Source: Desertivirga brevis (GTDB lineage: Bacteria > Bacteroidota > Bacteroidia > Sphingobacteriales > Sphingobacteriaceae). From it: a DNA stretch of 64,000 bases. How positions within the stretch are numbered: position 1 is the stretch's first letter; every line of letters starts with the position of its first letter. Below are positions 1-7,224 of this stretch, in pieces. The notes under the pieces are model-generated. The model saw only the letters and a list, made by a program, of their open reading frames with translations. It was not told the DNA's origin and ran no database searches. The position numbers and the translations under genes were made by a program. The stretch covers positions 310,001 through 374,000 of the forward strand of contig NZ_JAFEWF010000006.1 in NCBI RefSeq assembly GCF_017355835.1. The letters run 5' to 3'.

Positions 1-180
1 GCTGTTCCCGACGTTTTGCTGCGGAGCTACCGAGATTAAAGGCTTTCATAGAGCGGCTTTCTGCTTGTTTTACTAAAAATAATGTATTTTTTTTTCTTTG
101 TTTTTCAGTTACTTAGCTTTAGGATTAGGCTTGGAGTTTAAAAAAACTTAAAAAGAATTTCATTCTTACAAAACAAGCGC
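1..180. other. Left-edge intergenic sequence, no gene recognised
   Basis: No reading frame with a recognisable product enters from the left edge. The three plus frames close at about bases 39, 75 and 114. The stretch is T-rich from about 65 to 110 and then leads into the promoter of the tRNA gene. It could hold the tail of a gene outside the window, but nothing here shows which. Confidence 0.4.
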
Positions 181-188
181 TATCTTTG
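181..188 (+). promoter_or_regulatory. Bacteroidota -7 element of the tRNA-Arg gene
   Basis: TATCTTTG matches the TAnnTTTG -7 consensus of the Bacteroidota housekeeping sigma factor. It lies 17 bases before the first base of the tRNA. No clear -33 TTTG is seen about 20 bases upstream. Confidence 0.6.
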
Positions 189-205
189 CAGCACAATAAA
201 CAAAC

Positions 206-279
206 GGACTTGTAGCTCAATTGGATAGAGCATCTGACTACGGATCAGAAGGTTAGGGGTTCGACTCCCTTCAAGTCCA
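206..279 (+). tRNA. tRNA-Arg (anticodon ACG)
   Basis: A complete cloverleaf can be folded by eye. The 7-bp acceptor stem pairs GGACTTG (206-212) with CAAGTCC (272-278), the D stem pairs GCTC with GAGC, and the anticodon stem pairs TCTGA with TCAGA around the loop CTACGGA. The T arm carries TTCGACT. The anticodon is ACG at 240-242, so the tRNA reads CGN arginine codons, normally after A34 is deaminated to inosine. CCA is not encoded; base 279 is the discriminator A. A hairpin terminator follows at once. Confidence 0.95.
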
Positions 280-288
280 CAAATAAAT

Positions 289-324
289 GAAAGCCTTTTC
301 GTCCAGTATCGGAAAGGCTTTTTA
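289..324 (+). terminator. Intrinsic terminator after tRNA-Arg
   Basis: AAAGCCTTT pairs with AAAGGCTTT across a loop of about 15 bases, followed by a T-rich tail. It separates the tRNA from adk. Confidence 0.75.
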
Positions 325-354
325 ATTTTAAATCAATTTCGAATAACAATCTGA

Positions 355-927
355 ATGCTTAATCTAGTGTTATTTGGCCCTCCGGGTGCCGGCAAGGGAA
401 CTCAATCCCAGAAGCTTATTGAAAAATACCAGCTTGTACACCTTTCAACAGGAGATATCTTAAGGAATGAAATCGCAAATGGAACAGAACTTGGACTTGA
501 AGCTAAAAAGCTGATGGATCAAGGAGTTTTAGTTCCGGATGAAGTTGTTATTGGCATGATCAGCAATAAGCTTGATGCTAATAAAGACGCAAAAGGATTT
601 ATTTTCGATGGGTTCCCGAGAACAGTTGCACAAGCGGAAGCTTTAGATGTACTTTTGAAATCAAAAGATACAGCTATCTCTGGAATGGTTGCCCTTGAAG
701 TGAACGACCAGGAACTTGAGAAACGTCTCTTGTTACGTGGTAAAGATTCAGGTCGTCCTGATGATGCAAACCCGGAAATCATTCGCAAGCGTATTGAGGA
801 GTATAACACGAAAACCGCTCCTGTAGCTAACTTTTACAAATCCCAGGGTAAATATGTAAGTATTAATGGAATTGGCGACATTGAAGGTATCTTCAGTGAA
901 TTAACGAAAGTTATCGATTCTTTTTAA
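355..927 (+). CDS. adk: Adenylate kinase
   Basis: Adenylate kinase, 190 aa, catalyses ATP + AMP = 2 ADP in the cytoplasm. The P-loop GPPGAGKGT lies at residues 8-16. The AMP-binding region follows (STGDILRNEI near 31-40), then the conserved DGFPR at about 84-88. The LID segment around 127-145 (RGKDSGRPDD) is the short form without a zinc-binding Cys set. The length fits short-type adenylate kinases of Bacteroidota. The start codon places the P-loop at the usual distance from the N-terminus. The gene sits alone between the tRNA terminator and its own terminator at 947-983. Confidence 0.97.
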   Translation: MLNLVLFGPPGAGKGTQSQKLIEKYQLVHLSTGDILRNEIANGTELGLEAKKLMDQGVLVPDEVVIGMISNKLDANKDAKGFIFDGFPRTVAQAEALDVLLKSKDTAISGMVALEVNDQELEKRLLLRGKDSGRPDDANPEIIRKRIEEYNTKTAPVANFYKSQGKYVSINGIGDIEGIFSELTKVIDSF

Positions 928-946
928 TAATTACTCAACAGATATT

Positions 947-983
947 TAGCGGATACGAAGTGAACCTTCTATCCGCTATTTTT
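947..983 (+). terminator. Terminator after adk
   Basis: A 9-bp perfect stem (TAGCGGATA at 947-955 with TATCCGCTA at 970-978) is extended inside by GAAG/CTTC with a 5-base loop. TTTTTG follows the stem. Confidence 0.85.
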
Positions 984-1125
984 GTGAAAGCGCAAAACTT
1001 TCATGCCAGTTGTAAACTTTTACTCAAGCGGATTTTTGTATCCAAAACAATAGGTATTACTTAATAAGTATCAGGTAAAGGCTAAAAACTAATAACAGTA
1101 CTAAATCTCCTCCAAAGGCTTAAAG

Positions 1126-2121
1126 ATGTCGCAAGGTTCAAATTTCGTTGATTATGTAAAGATCTGTTGTCGTTCAGGACACGGAGGCTCTGGTTCTGCT
1201 CATTTACACCGTGATAAGCATACAGCTAAAGGTGGTCCTGACGGTGGTGATGGTGGCCGTGGTGGGCATATCATACTAAAGGGAAGTACGCATATCTGGA
1301 CTCTGCTTCATTTAAAGTATAGGAAGCATGTTATTGCAGAAAATGGAGAATCAGGGGGAAGTGCCTTAAGGACGGGGAAAAATGGCAAAGATGAAATTCT
1401 TGAAGTTCCGCTGGGTACTATCGCAAAGAATGCGGAAACTGGAGAGGTGCTTTTTGAGATCACACAGGATGGAGAAACCAAAGTTTTAACCGCAGGAGGA
1501 AGAGGAGGACAGGGAAACTGGCATTTTAAAACCCCTACCTTGCAAACACCCCGCTTTGCACAACCTGGCGAGGCCGGTAAGGAGGAGTGGATAGTTTTAG
1601 AGCTTAAGGTATTGGCGGATGTTGGTTTAGTTGGTTTTCCAAATGCTGGTAAGTCAACTTTACTATCTGTGATGTCGGCAGCTAAGCCAGAAATCGGTGA
1701 CTATCCCTTTACTACTATTGTCCCAAATCTCGGAATCGTATCCTATCGTAGTAATCGTTCTTTTGTCATGGCCGATATACCTGGTATAATTGAAGGGGCA
1801 TCAAAAGGAAAAGGACTGGGACTGCGTTTCCTCCGGCATATTGAACGGAACTCTGTACTTCTTTTTCTGGTGCCTGCAGATACTAGCAGAAGTATTAAGG
1901 AAGAATATGAGATCCTTCTGCACGAGCTGGAGGAATATAACCCAGAGTTGATGCATAAGCCAAGGGTACTGGCTGTAAGCAAATCGGATCTTTTGGATGA
2001 TGAGTTGATGCAGGAAATGAAGCAGGAGTTTCCTGAGCTTCCCTGCATATTCATTTCTTCTGTTGCTCAAAAAGGCTTAATGGAGCTGAAAGATATGCTA
2101 TGGAAAGCCATAGAGCAATAA
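1126..2121 (+). CDS. obgE: GTPase Obg (ObgE/CgtA)
   Basis: Obg-family GTPase, 331 aa, involved in 50S ribosome assembly and stress signalling. Residues 1-158 form the glycine-rich Obg fold (for example [12 protein letters not shown] near 36-47). The GTPase domain follows, with the G1 motif GFPNAGKST at 170-178 and the G3 motif DIPG near 213-216. The G4-type SKSD lies near 285. The protein ends after the G domain, so it lacks the C-terminal OCT extension seen in Firmicutes Obg, as is usual in this phylum. It is monocistronic and convergent with the acetyltransferase gene, only 32 bp away. Confidence 0.97.
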   Translation: MSQGSNFVDYVKICCRSGHGGSGSAHLHRDKHTAKGGPDGGDGGRGGHIILKGSTHIWTLLHLKYRKHVIAENGESGGSALRTGKNGKDEILEVPLGTIAKNAETGEVLFEITQDGETKVLTAGGRGGQGNWHFKTPTLQTPRFAQPGEAGKEEWIVLELKVLADVGLVGFPNAGKSTLLSVMSAAKPEIGDYPFTTIVPNLGIVSYRSNRSFVMADIPGIIEGASKGKGLGLRFLRHIERNSVLLFLVPADTSRSIKEEYEILLHELEEYNPELMHKPRVLAVSKSDLLDDELMQEMKQEFPELPCIFISSVAQKGLMELKDMLWKAIEQ

Positions 2122-2139
2122 GTTAAAAAAACGAACGGA

Positions 2140-2177
2140 TCAGAGAGCTGGCTTTAAGCTATTACCCGCTCTCTGAC
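2140..2177. terminator. Possible shared hairpin between convergent genes
   Basis: TCAGAGAGC and GCTCTCTGA form a 9-bp stem around a loop of about 20 bases. The right arm lies inside the 3' coding end of the minus-strand acetyltransferase gene. There is no strong T tract, so its function as a terminator is uncertain. Confidence 0.35.
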
Positions 2178-2705
2178 CTTTATAGCAGGATTCCCCTGAT
2201 AAACGGAATAGGCCTCCAGATTTTTGGTAGCCACTGAACCTACAGTAAGGATGCTGTGAGATCCACAGACTACTCCCGGACATACAGTTGCTTTAGCTCC
2301 GATCCAAACACCTTCTTCTAATACGATCCCCCCTACAATCAAATCGAAAGCTTCTTTCTTAAAATTATGATTTCCGGTAAGCAGCAAGGCTCCTTGGGAT
2401 ATACAAGCATTGTCTCCGATCTTGATCTCCGTTAAATTATCAATCCACACATCTTCACCTATCCATACATAATTTCCCACTTCCAGTAACCATGGGTACT
2501 TCACACTTACACCTGGCTTTACGTTTACGCCCTTTCCGATCTTTGCTCCAAATGCTTTAAGAAAAAATACTTTAATGCCGCTGGCAAAGAAGATGTTTGA
2601 TTTTATGAATATTGCATTGACCCATATCCATAACAGACGTTTTATCGGGCCTGCTTTTGGGGAATACCATGAATTATTGTATCGGGCCAGATCCGTTTTA
2701 ACCAT
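2154..2705 (-). CDS. WcaF-type hexapeptide acetyltransferase
   Basis: Acyltransferase of the left-handed beta-helix (LbH) family, 183 aa, closest by eye to WcaF-like enzymes that O-acetylate exopolysaccharide sugars. The N-terminus (YNNSWYSPKAG) and the segment LLWIWVNAIFI are typical of the WcaF group. From about residue 55 to 170 there are imperfect hexapeptide turns (IGKGVNVKPGVSV, IGEDVWIDN, IGDNACISQGALLLTGNH, IGAKATVCPGVV), and the NH in GNHNF is the probable catalytic His region. The next gene upstream in the same direction encodes an exosortase-family protein, which fits a surface polysaccharide or glycoprotein context. The exact acceptor sugar cannot be told. Confidence 0.85.
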   Translation of the reverse strand: MVKTDLARYNNSWYSPKAGPIKRLLWIWVNAIFIKSNIFFASGIKVFFLKAFGAKIGKGVNVKPGVSVKYPWLLEVGNYVWIGEDVWIDNLTEIKIGDNACISQGALLLTGNHNFKKEAFDLIVGGIVLEEGVWIGAKATVCPGVVCGSHSILTVGSVATKNLEAYSVYQGNPAIKVRERVIA

Positions 2706-2768
2706 TCTATAGATTTAATTAGATGTTCTTATTGATTCAATGGAACCCGATAACACTTACTCTTTCTG

Positions 2769-3332
2769 CTAACCTTTTTCCTCGCCGGTTTTCCGGGCCC
2801 AAAAATAGATAAAGCTTAATAATATCAGGTATAGAATAATATTGAAGAGATCATGATGATCAATAACACCTCTGAAAATAGAGCCTTTCCAGTATAATGC
2901 AAGCATTATAAAGCGTAATACATTCAGCGTCTGAATCAGGAGAAGTCCCGCAGGAAGGAACCAGAGCTTCGATTGGTACGGCTTCGGCCAGGCTAGCACA
3001 AAAGCAGTAAAAAAACTCATTACACCATATCCCAGGCAGGAGTAAACCACTATTACACCACCATGACCAGAAACCCTGAGCCAGAAATCTGTGGTAAAGG
3101 TGCTATAACCAAACTTCTGCAAGATCCATTCACTGGTCTGGATCAACACATATCTTAATCCTGATATATAGTTAAAATGCTCCTGAAGAATTGGTGCATA
3201 AAAAATGCCTCCTTCAGAGCTTAAGCCGATCAAGAATAAATTTAAATAGTAAAGGAACCCGAAAGAACCCGCCAACAGGATTAGAAACTTGTAGACCTGG
3301 TCCTGCCATACTTTTTGAAGAAGAGCGTTCAT
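2769..3332 (-). CDS. Exosortase/archaeosortase family protein
   Basis: Integral membrane protein of 187 aa with several hydrophobic segments (about 16-37, 92-114, 124-147, 162-178). The three residues expected for the exosortase/archaeosortase catalytic triad are in place: Cys99 in VVYSCLG, Arg140 in NVLRF, and His159/160 in DHHDLFN. These enzymes are thought to cut and transfer proteins with a C-terminal sorting signal, in step with exopolysaccharide production. The size and the WcaF-like neighbour suggest one of the Bacteroidota-specific subfamilies (XrtY-like is my best guess, from memory). No sorting-signal substrate and no EPS cluster is visible in the window. The gap to the acetyltransferase gene is 63 bp. 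Confidence 0.8.
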   Translation of the reverse strand: MNALLQKVWQDQVYKFLILLAGSFGFLYYLNLFLIGLSSEGGIFYAPILQEHFNYISGLRYVLIQTSEWILQKFGYSTFTTDFWLRVSGHGGVIVVYSCLGYGVMSFFTAFVLAWPKPYQSKLWFLPAGLLLIQTLNVLRFIMLALYWKGSIFRGVIDHHDLFNIILYLILLSFIYFWARKTGEEKG

Positions 3333-3624
3333 TTAACAATAAGCATTAACGTGCTTTAACGAAAGTTGGAGTATGGGGTTTCAATTATTGTTCTTTTGTA
3401 TTTGGTACTGGATACTAGTTAAAAAAAAAAATATTAACGCTTTTTATTACCTGACTGCATCCGTGACGGACAAAACACAATGAGGTATTAGCACAACAGG
3501 CTAGAAAGAAGTTTTATTACTCGTCATTCGTTTGAAGTTGAGCGAACTTTTAAAGGAAGAAGTTTTTTAGGGAAATCTGTACTGGCTGAAATGTTGGTAG
3601 CCTGAAGTCACAACGCATTTAGTC
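3333..3624. other. Intergenic region upstream of the exosortase gene
   Basis: About 290 bp with no gene. It holds an A-run near 3421-3431. A plus frame without a start codon is open from about 3499 to 3605, which is too short to call. It should contain the exosortase promoter on the minus strand. Confidence 0.4.
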
Positions 3625-4287
3625 CTAGAAGTACCTGGAAGGACCAAATTTATACTTTAAGCTAAGAGTTAATGTATTATACATATCATTCCTGCTTCCT
3701 GGCGTAGAGTATCCGTCTACCTGATCGCCTAAAACGAAGTTATACTGGTATCGTATTCCCGCTACTATTCTTTTTCCAAAACCTGAATTGTCGATACCTG
3801 TACTTAAAGGGACAAAAATATCCTTGTTGGAATTTGAGCCGCCAAAAATGGGATCGTCTGATTGCCGATAGATCTGCGTTTGGTTATTTTGAATTACTCC
3901 TACGCCTGCAGAAGCAAAAATACCAGATATTACTCTGCTAAAACCAGATTGAGCGGAATATGAATGGCTGTTCTGCACTGTCAACCCGCCCACATACATT
4001 TTCATGCTTATGGCGCCCGACTTATAGCTATTAGAGAAATTACGTTTGCTTGAGGGATCCTGGCCTGATATAGTTCCTGTCTGTCCTTCCACAACACCCG
4101 CTAAAAATGGTGTAAGGTAGTAGTCCATATTGACAAGGTAGGTTCTTTTGGATTGTGAAGATTGGAGGTCACCCCGCATTTGCGTAATTCCTGCCCCTGC
4201 TCCTATACTTAGGCGGCGATAGCTCTTTTGAGCAAACATGAATAAAGGGATGAAAAGCAGAATTGACAGAGTAAAAAATCTTCTCAT
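3625..4287 (-). CDS. Outer-membrane beta-barrel-like protein, paralog 1
   Basis: Secreted protein of 220 aa from the chosen ATG at 4287. That start gives a clean signal peptide (MRRFFTLSILLFIPLFMFAQ), whereas an upstream in-frame ATG at 4320 would add 11 polar residues before it. The mature part has alternating Gly/aromatic strands (YRRLSIGAGAGITQMRGDL near the N-terminus and NTLTLSLKYKFGPSRYF at the end) that fit a small barrel ending in an aromatic residue. It is clearly paralogous to the gene at 4550-5209. Both share the pattern QRNFYRYSLGFGAG-like N-terminus, MDYxxxP, GAGVGVI-xNQ and GIDNSGF. Function unknown. Confidence 0.75.
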   Translation of the reverse strand: MRRFFTLSILLFIPLFMFAQKSYRRLSIGAGAGITQMRGDLQSSQSKRTYLVNMDYYLTPFLAGVVEGQTGTISGQDPSSKRNFSNSYKSGAISMKMYVGGLTVQNSHSYSAQSGFSRVISGIFASAGVGVIQNNQTQIYRQSDDPIFGGSNSNKDIFVPLSTGIDNSGFGKRIVAGIRYQYNFVLGDQVDGYSTPGSRNDMYNTLTLSLKYKFGPSRYF

Positions 4288-4464
4288 GTATGTGGTTTTT
4301 TCGTTAGGCAGATGTCCCATAAAACATGAAAATTATGCCAAAAGATATTAGATAGCATTATTTGGATCTAGGTGAAGTTCTTGCTCCTAGGAAAGTTGAT
4401 ATGTGTACAGCCTTGAGTACAGTTTGGCGATGTCAGGAGCTCTGAAAAGGCAACAGTTAATTAG

Positions 4465-4492
4465 TATTTGCAGGTGAAGACACCTGCAAATA
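4465..4492. repeat. 12-bp perfect inverted repeat between the barrel paralogs
   Basis: TATTTGCAGGTG (4465-4476) and CACCTGCAAATA (4481-4492) pair perfectly around AAGA. There is no T tract on the minus-strand 3' side. It is a strong mRNA hairpin downstream of the 4550-5209 gene. Confidence 0.75.
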
Positions 4493-4504
4493 AAGATCGA
4501 GAAA

Positions 4505-4522
4505 GGCACCCATCAAGGTGCC
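4505..4522. repeat. Second hairpin downstream of barrel paralog 2
   Basis: GGCACC (4505-4510) and GGTGCC (4517-4522) pair around CATCAA. It is 12 bp from the larger hairpin at 4465-4492 and lies 28 bp past the stop of the minus-strand gene. Confidence 0.6.
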
Positions 4523-4549
4523 GTCACAGGTAAAACCAGATTGATTGAA

Positions 4550-5209
4550 TTAATAAACTCCTACGGTACCAAACCTAAATTTTACACTCAAAGTTACTGC
4601 ACTGTAGAAGTCCCGTTTACTTCCTGCAGGAGAGTAGCCATCAAGTTGGTCCCCAAGAGCAAAGTGACCCTGATAAGAGATCCCTGTGATGATCCGGGAG
4701 TCGAAGCCGGAGTTATCAATTCCCAAAGTGACAGGAATTGCTGCATCTGTACTTTTGTTTGCACCATAAGTACTTGCATTATTCATGTCTCGAAAAATAT
4801 TCTTCTGGTTGCTGGCAATCACACCTAAGCCTGCTCCTCCGTATATCCCTTTTACAATATTTTGTATAACTGCCTTTGCACCAATAGGGTATCCTCTTTG
4901 TCGCATAAATTGCCCGGCGTGAACCCTTGTAACAAAGAATAAAGACTTGAAATGATTCTGATAGAACCTGGAATCAGGTGCCGCTCCGTAAAATTTGCCT
5001 GATTGAATTTCCAAACCGCTTTGAATGTAGGGACTAAAAAAGTAGTCCATATTAGCCGAAATAAGATCTTTTGAACTGGAGTTTGGTAAATCTCCCTGGT
5101 TCTTCGTTAACCCCGCGCCAAAACCGAGGCTATACCTGTAGAAATTTCGTTGAGAAAATGAGACGAATGGCAATAGCATTACCATTGCAAGGGTAAATGT
5201 TTTTTTCAT
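4550..5209 (-). CDS. Outer-membrane beta-barrel-like protein, paralog 2
   Basis: Secreted protein of 219 aa with a signal peptide (MKKTFTLAMVMLLPFVSFSQ). The mature protein starts RNFYRYSLGFGAGLTKNQGDL and ends AVTLSVKFRFGTVGVY, again a small barrel-like pattern. It aligns by eye along its whole length with the product of 3625-4287, including GIDNSGF, the GDQLDGYSPAGS/GDQVDGYSTPGS segment and RNDMY/KRDFYS near the C-terminus. The pair is a tandem duplication. The two genes are separated by about 260 bp holding two hairpins, so they may be transcribed separately. No function can be assigned. Confidence 0.75.
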   Translation of the reverse strand: MKKTFTLAMVMLLPFVSFSQRNFYRYSLGFGAGLTKNQGDLPNSSSKDLISANMDYFFSPYIQSGLEIQSGKFYGAAPDSRFYQNHFKSLFFVTRVHAGQFMRQRGYPIGAKAVIQNIVKGIYGGAGLGVIASNQKNIFRDMNNASTYGANKSTDAAIPVTLGIDNSGFDSRIITGISYQGHFALGDQLDGYSPAGSKRDFYSAVTLSVKFRFGTVGVY

Positions 5210-5405
5210 AGTGGTAGATGTGAAAGTAGATGTTGATAAAGTTAATAAATTTCCAAAAAATTTAAAGAAGGAATTTTTCGGAAGATAAGATTTTTATGAA
5301 TTTGTAAAATTTGGCTTTACAAAACCAGCCTTCTTTTAGTGATTTCAAATTCAAGCTAGTACAAATTGAGGTTTTTATTATCGACGGCTGCAATTACAAA
5401 ACGAA

Positions 5406-5426
5406 CGGTCGGGATCCACCCGACCG
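5406..5426 (-). terminator. Terminator after the 72-aa gene
   Basis: CGGTCGGG (5406-5413) pairs with CCCGACCG (5419-5426) around ATCCA. Read on the minus strand it is followed by TTCGTTTTG, a modest T-rich tail. Confidence 0.6.
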
Positions 5427-5470
5427 CTACATCTACCTATGAAAAACTATCCTGTTGAGCAGGATAAATC

Positions 5471-5689
5471 TTAAATATCTTTCGGTGCATCCTTAACGGG
5501 TAGCACAGGTTGTTCACTTTTTTCTTTTGATTCTGCGGGAGGAGGTTGAAAGCTAGCTTCTTCTTTATTATAATCTAAATCTTCAGGCTTCAATACTGCT
5601 TCTTCATCATCCTGCGGATGCTTAAGATCTTTGCGTACGGAATCTTTAGGCTCAAACTTCTCCGGTTTATCGCTTTGGTTATTAATCAT
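5471..5689 (-). CDS. Small charged hypothetical protein
   Basis: A 72-aa protein rich in Lys, Glu, Asp and Pro (for example HPQDDEEAVLKPEDLDYNKE and SFQPPPAESKEKSEQPVLPV), with no signal peptide, membrane segment or Cys. It is probably disordered. Bacteroidota genomes often carry such short acidic proteins near stress and envelope genes. It has its own likely terminator and lies downstream of the DUF421 pair on the same strand. I do not recognise a family. The lack of a strong start-site signal keeps the confidence moderate. Confidence 0.6.
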   Translation of the reverse strand: MINNQSDKPEKFEPKDSVRKDLKHPQDDEEAVLKPEDLDYNKEEASFQPPPAESKEKSEQPVLPVKDAPKDI

Positions 5690-5797
5690 TAGTTTTAATA
5701 GTATAACTCTAAAAAAGTAAAATTGTTTTAATTTCTTATTAATAATTGTTATTCAGCGACTTAAAAGTCGAAATACTTTAACTCAAACAGCGAAAAA

Positions 5798-6487
5798 CTA
5801 CAAATATGCTTCCTTCCACTGCGTTTCACCGCACCTTTCACACGGTGCATCATTAGGGGCCGTCGTTTTCCTTTGATTACCGCACTCGTTGCAAACGGAA
5901 GTGGATGCGTCTAATTGCTGTATTTGCTGAAAATCCAGGTCATATTTGGGCAGAATGGAAAGACCAGGTTTTGCCTCATTCTCTTTCACAAGGCTAAAAG
6001 ACCCTCCAGCTTCTAAGTATAATCGTTTTACCTGTCCTAAACTTGTAACAGAGGAGGAACGAAGTTGGGCAAATAAACGCTCTCTCGTAATCCTGTTATC
6101 TTTCATTTGTTTAAGATCCATCTTTCCGTCAGACACAAGAATGGATAATTTATCCTGAGTAATAGCTTCCATTTTCTGGGATTTCCGATTAATGTAGGTA
6201 ACAAACCACTGCACAAACACAACAACAATGGCAACTACTGCACAAGGTAGAAGACCTCTTTCCGGTGTCATCATCGGTACCCCTATTGCCGCAGCTAAAG
6301 AAACCATGGCAATAAGCTCGTTCCTACCTAGTTGCGATGCCATTCTTTTTCCCATTAGCCGCATGGAGATCATGAGTAGGATGTAGATGAAAAGCGTTCG
6401 TATAATAAGTTCTATAAAGAATCCTCCCGGTACTTCTCCGATCAGTATCCGTCTCCAGTCGTCAAGATGTATTTGATATGGTTCCAT
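5798..6487 (-). CDS. DUF421 (YetF-like) membrane protein with C-terminal zinc ribbon, copy 1
   Basis: Membrane protein of 229 aa. Residues about 22-42, 57-72 and 80-98 are hydrophobic, and MRLMGKRMASQLGRNELIAM (42-61) is the conserved DUF421/YetF signature. A soluble domain follows (about 105-180) with GKMDLKQMKDNRITRERLFAQLR and VKRLYLEAGGSFS, as in the DUF421 C-terminal fold. The end carries Cys199-x2-Cys202 and Cys216-x2-Cys219, a zinc-ribbon arrangement added after the DUF421 domain. The gene lies 21 bp after its paralog at 6509-7189, so the two are probably co-transcribed and may form a heteromer. The role of the family is poorly known; in Bacillus it is linked to spore or envelope processes. 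Confidence 0.88.
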   Translation of the reverse strand: MEPYQIHLDDWRRILIGEVPGGFFIELIIRTLFIYILLMISMRLMGKRMASQLGRNELIAMVSLAAAIGVPMMTPERGLLPCAVVAIVVVFVQWFVTYINRKSQKMEAITQDKLSILVSDGKMDLKQMKDNRITRERLFAQLRSSSVTSLGQVKRLYLEAGGSFSLVKENEAKPGLSILPKYDLDFQQIQQLDASTSVCNECGNQRKTTAPNDAPCERCGETQWKEAYL

Positions 6488-6508
6488 GAATAGTTTTTAA
6501 ATTCTTTG

Positions 6509-7189
6509 TTACGCTATTACTGCTTCAGTCCATTCTTTTTCGCCGCAGTTTTCGCAATTTGAATCATGATTGATAGTAGTGTTTCCGCAATTACAACAAG
6601 CCATGAGATGATCCTTTTGAAGGAATGAGCCTAATTCCTGATCTTTTTCGGGCACCAACGGCAAACCCGGTTTCGAGCTTTCTTCTCTGAATATGCTCAT
6701 TATTCCGCAGCCTTCCAGGTACGCCCTTTTAACTGCTCCGAGATTATAAATATTGCGGCGGCGTAGCTGGGCATAGAGTTCCTGCTTCGTCATTTTGGTA
6801 GCGTCCAGTTCTTTTAGTTCAATAACACCATCTTTTATGAGCATGCTCGAATGCCCCTGGCTTAATTTTTCGAAGGATGAACTTTTATAGCCCCAAAGGT
6901 TGAAGCCCCGGTAGAACAATAAAGCAACAATTAATACCAGTACCCCTTCCAAGATCCCTTTTTGTGGATCCTGCATTGGAGCTGATATAATAGCACCGAG
7001 GGTTACCATAACAGCTGTTTCTGTCAAGGTTAGCTGCCCGCTCATTCTCTTTCCAAGGAGACGAACGATGATAAGCAATGTTAAATACACAATTGCAGAT
7101 CTCATAAGAACTTCCAAAAGGAACTCTTCCGGAGCCTCACCAAAAAAAATGCGTTTCCAGTCAAGGAATTGAATATCTTTCTTTTCCAT
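6509..7189 (-). CDS. DUF421 (YetF-like) membrane protein with C-terminal zinc ribbon, copy 2
   Basis: Paralog of the adjacent 5798-6487 product, 226 aa, with the same order: an N-terminal amphipathic stretch (FLDWKRIFFGEAPEEF), three hydrophobic segments, the signature VRLLGKRMSGQLTLTE near 42-57, a soluble domain (GVIELKELDATKMTKQELYA) and a terminal zinc ribbon. The ribbon ligands are C198-x2-C201 and C212-x2-C215, with an extra Cys199. Its promoter should lie in the short gap to the cyanophycinase-like gene, which may itself be the first gene of the same transcript (35 bp away). Confidence 0.88.
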   Translation of the reverse strand: MEKKDIQFLDWKRIFFGEAPEEFLLEVLMRSAIVYLTLLIIVRLLGKRMSGQLTLTETAVMVTLGAIISAPMQDPQKGILEGVLVLIVALLFYRGFNLWGYKSSSFEKLSQGHSSMLIKDGVIELKELDATKMTKQELYAQLRRRNIYNLGAVKRAYLEGCGIMSIFREESSKPGLPLVPEKDQELGSFLQKDHLMACCNCGNTTINHDSNCENCGEKEWTEAVIA

Positions 7190-7224
7190 AATGATTTTTT
7201 GCAGGCACGTTTTGTGCCAAATTT

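Noticed and set aside
3499..3605. Coding-like open plus frame between the exosortase and barrel genes
   Set aside because: About 35 codons, no start codon, no recognisable motif. An open run of this length is expected by chance.
4541..4828. 95-codon plus-strand frame over the second barrel gene
   Set aside because: It lies opposite a protein with signal peptide and a clear paralog. No own features.
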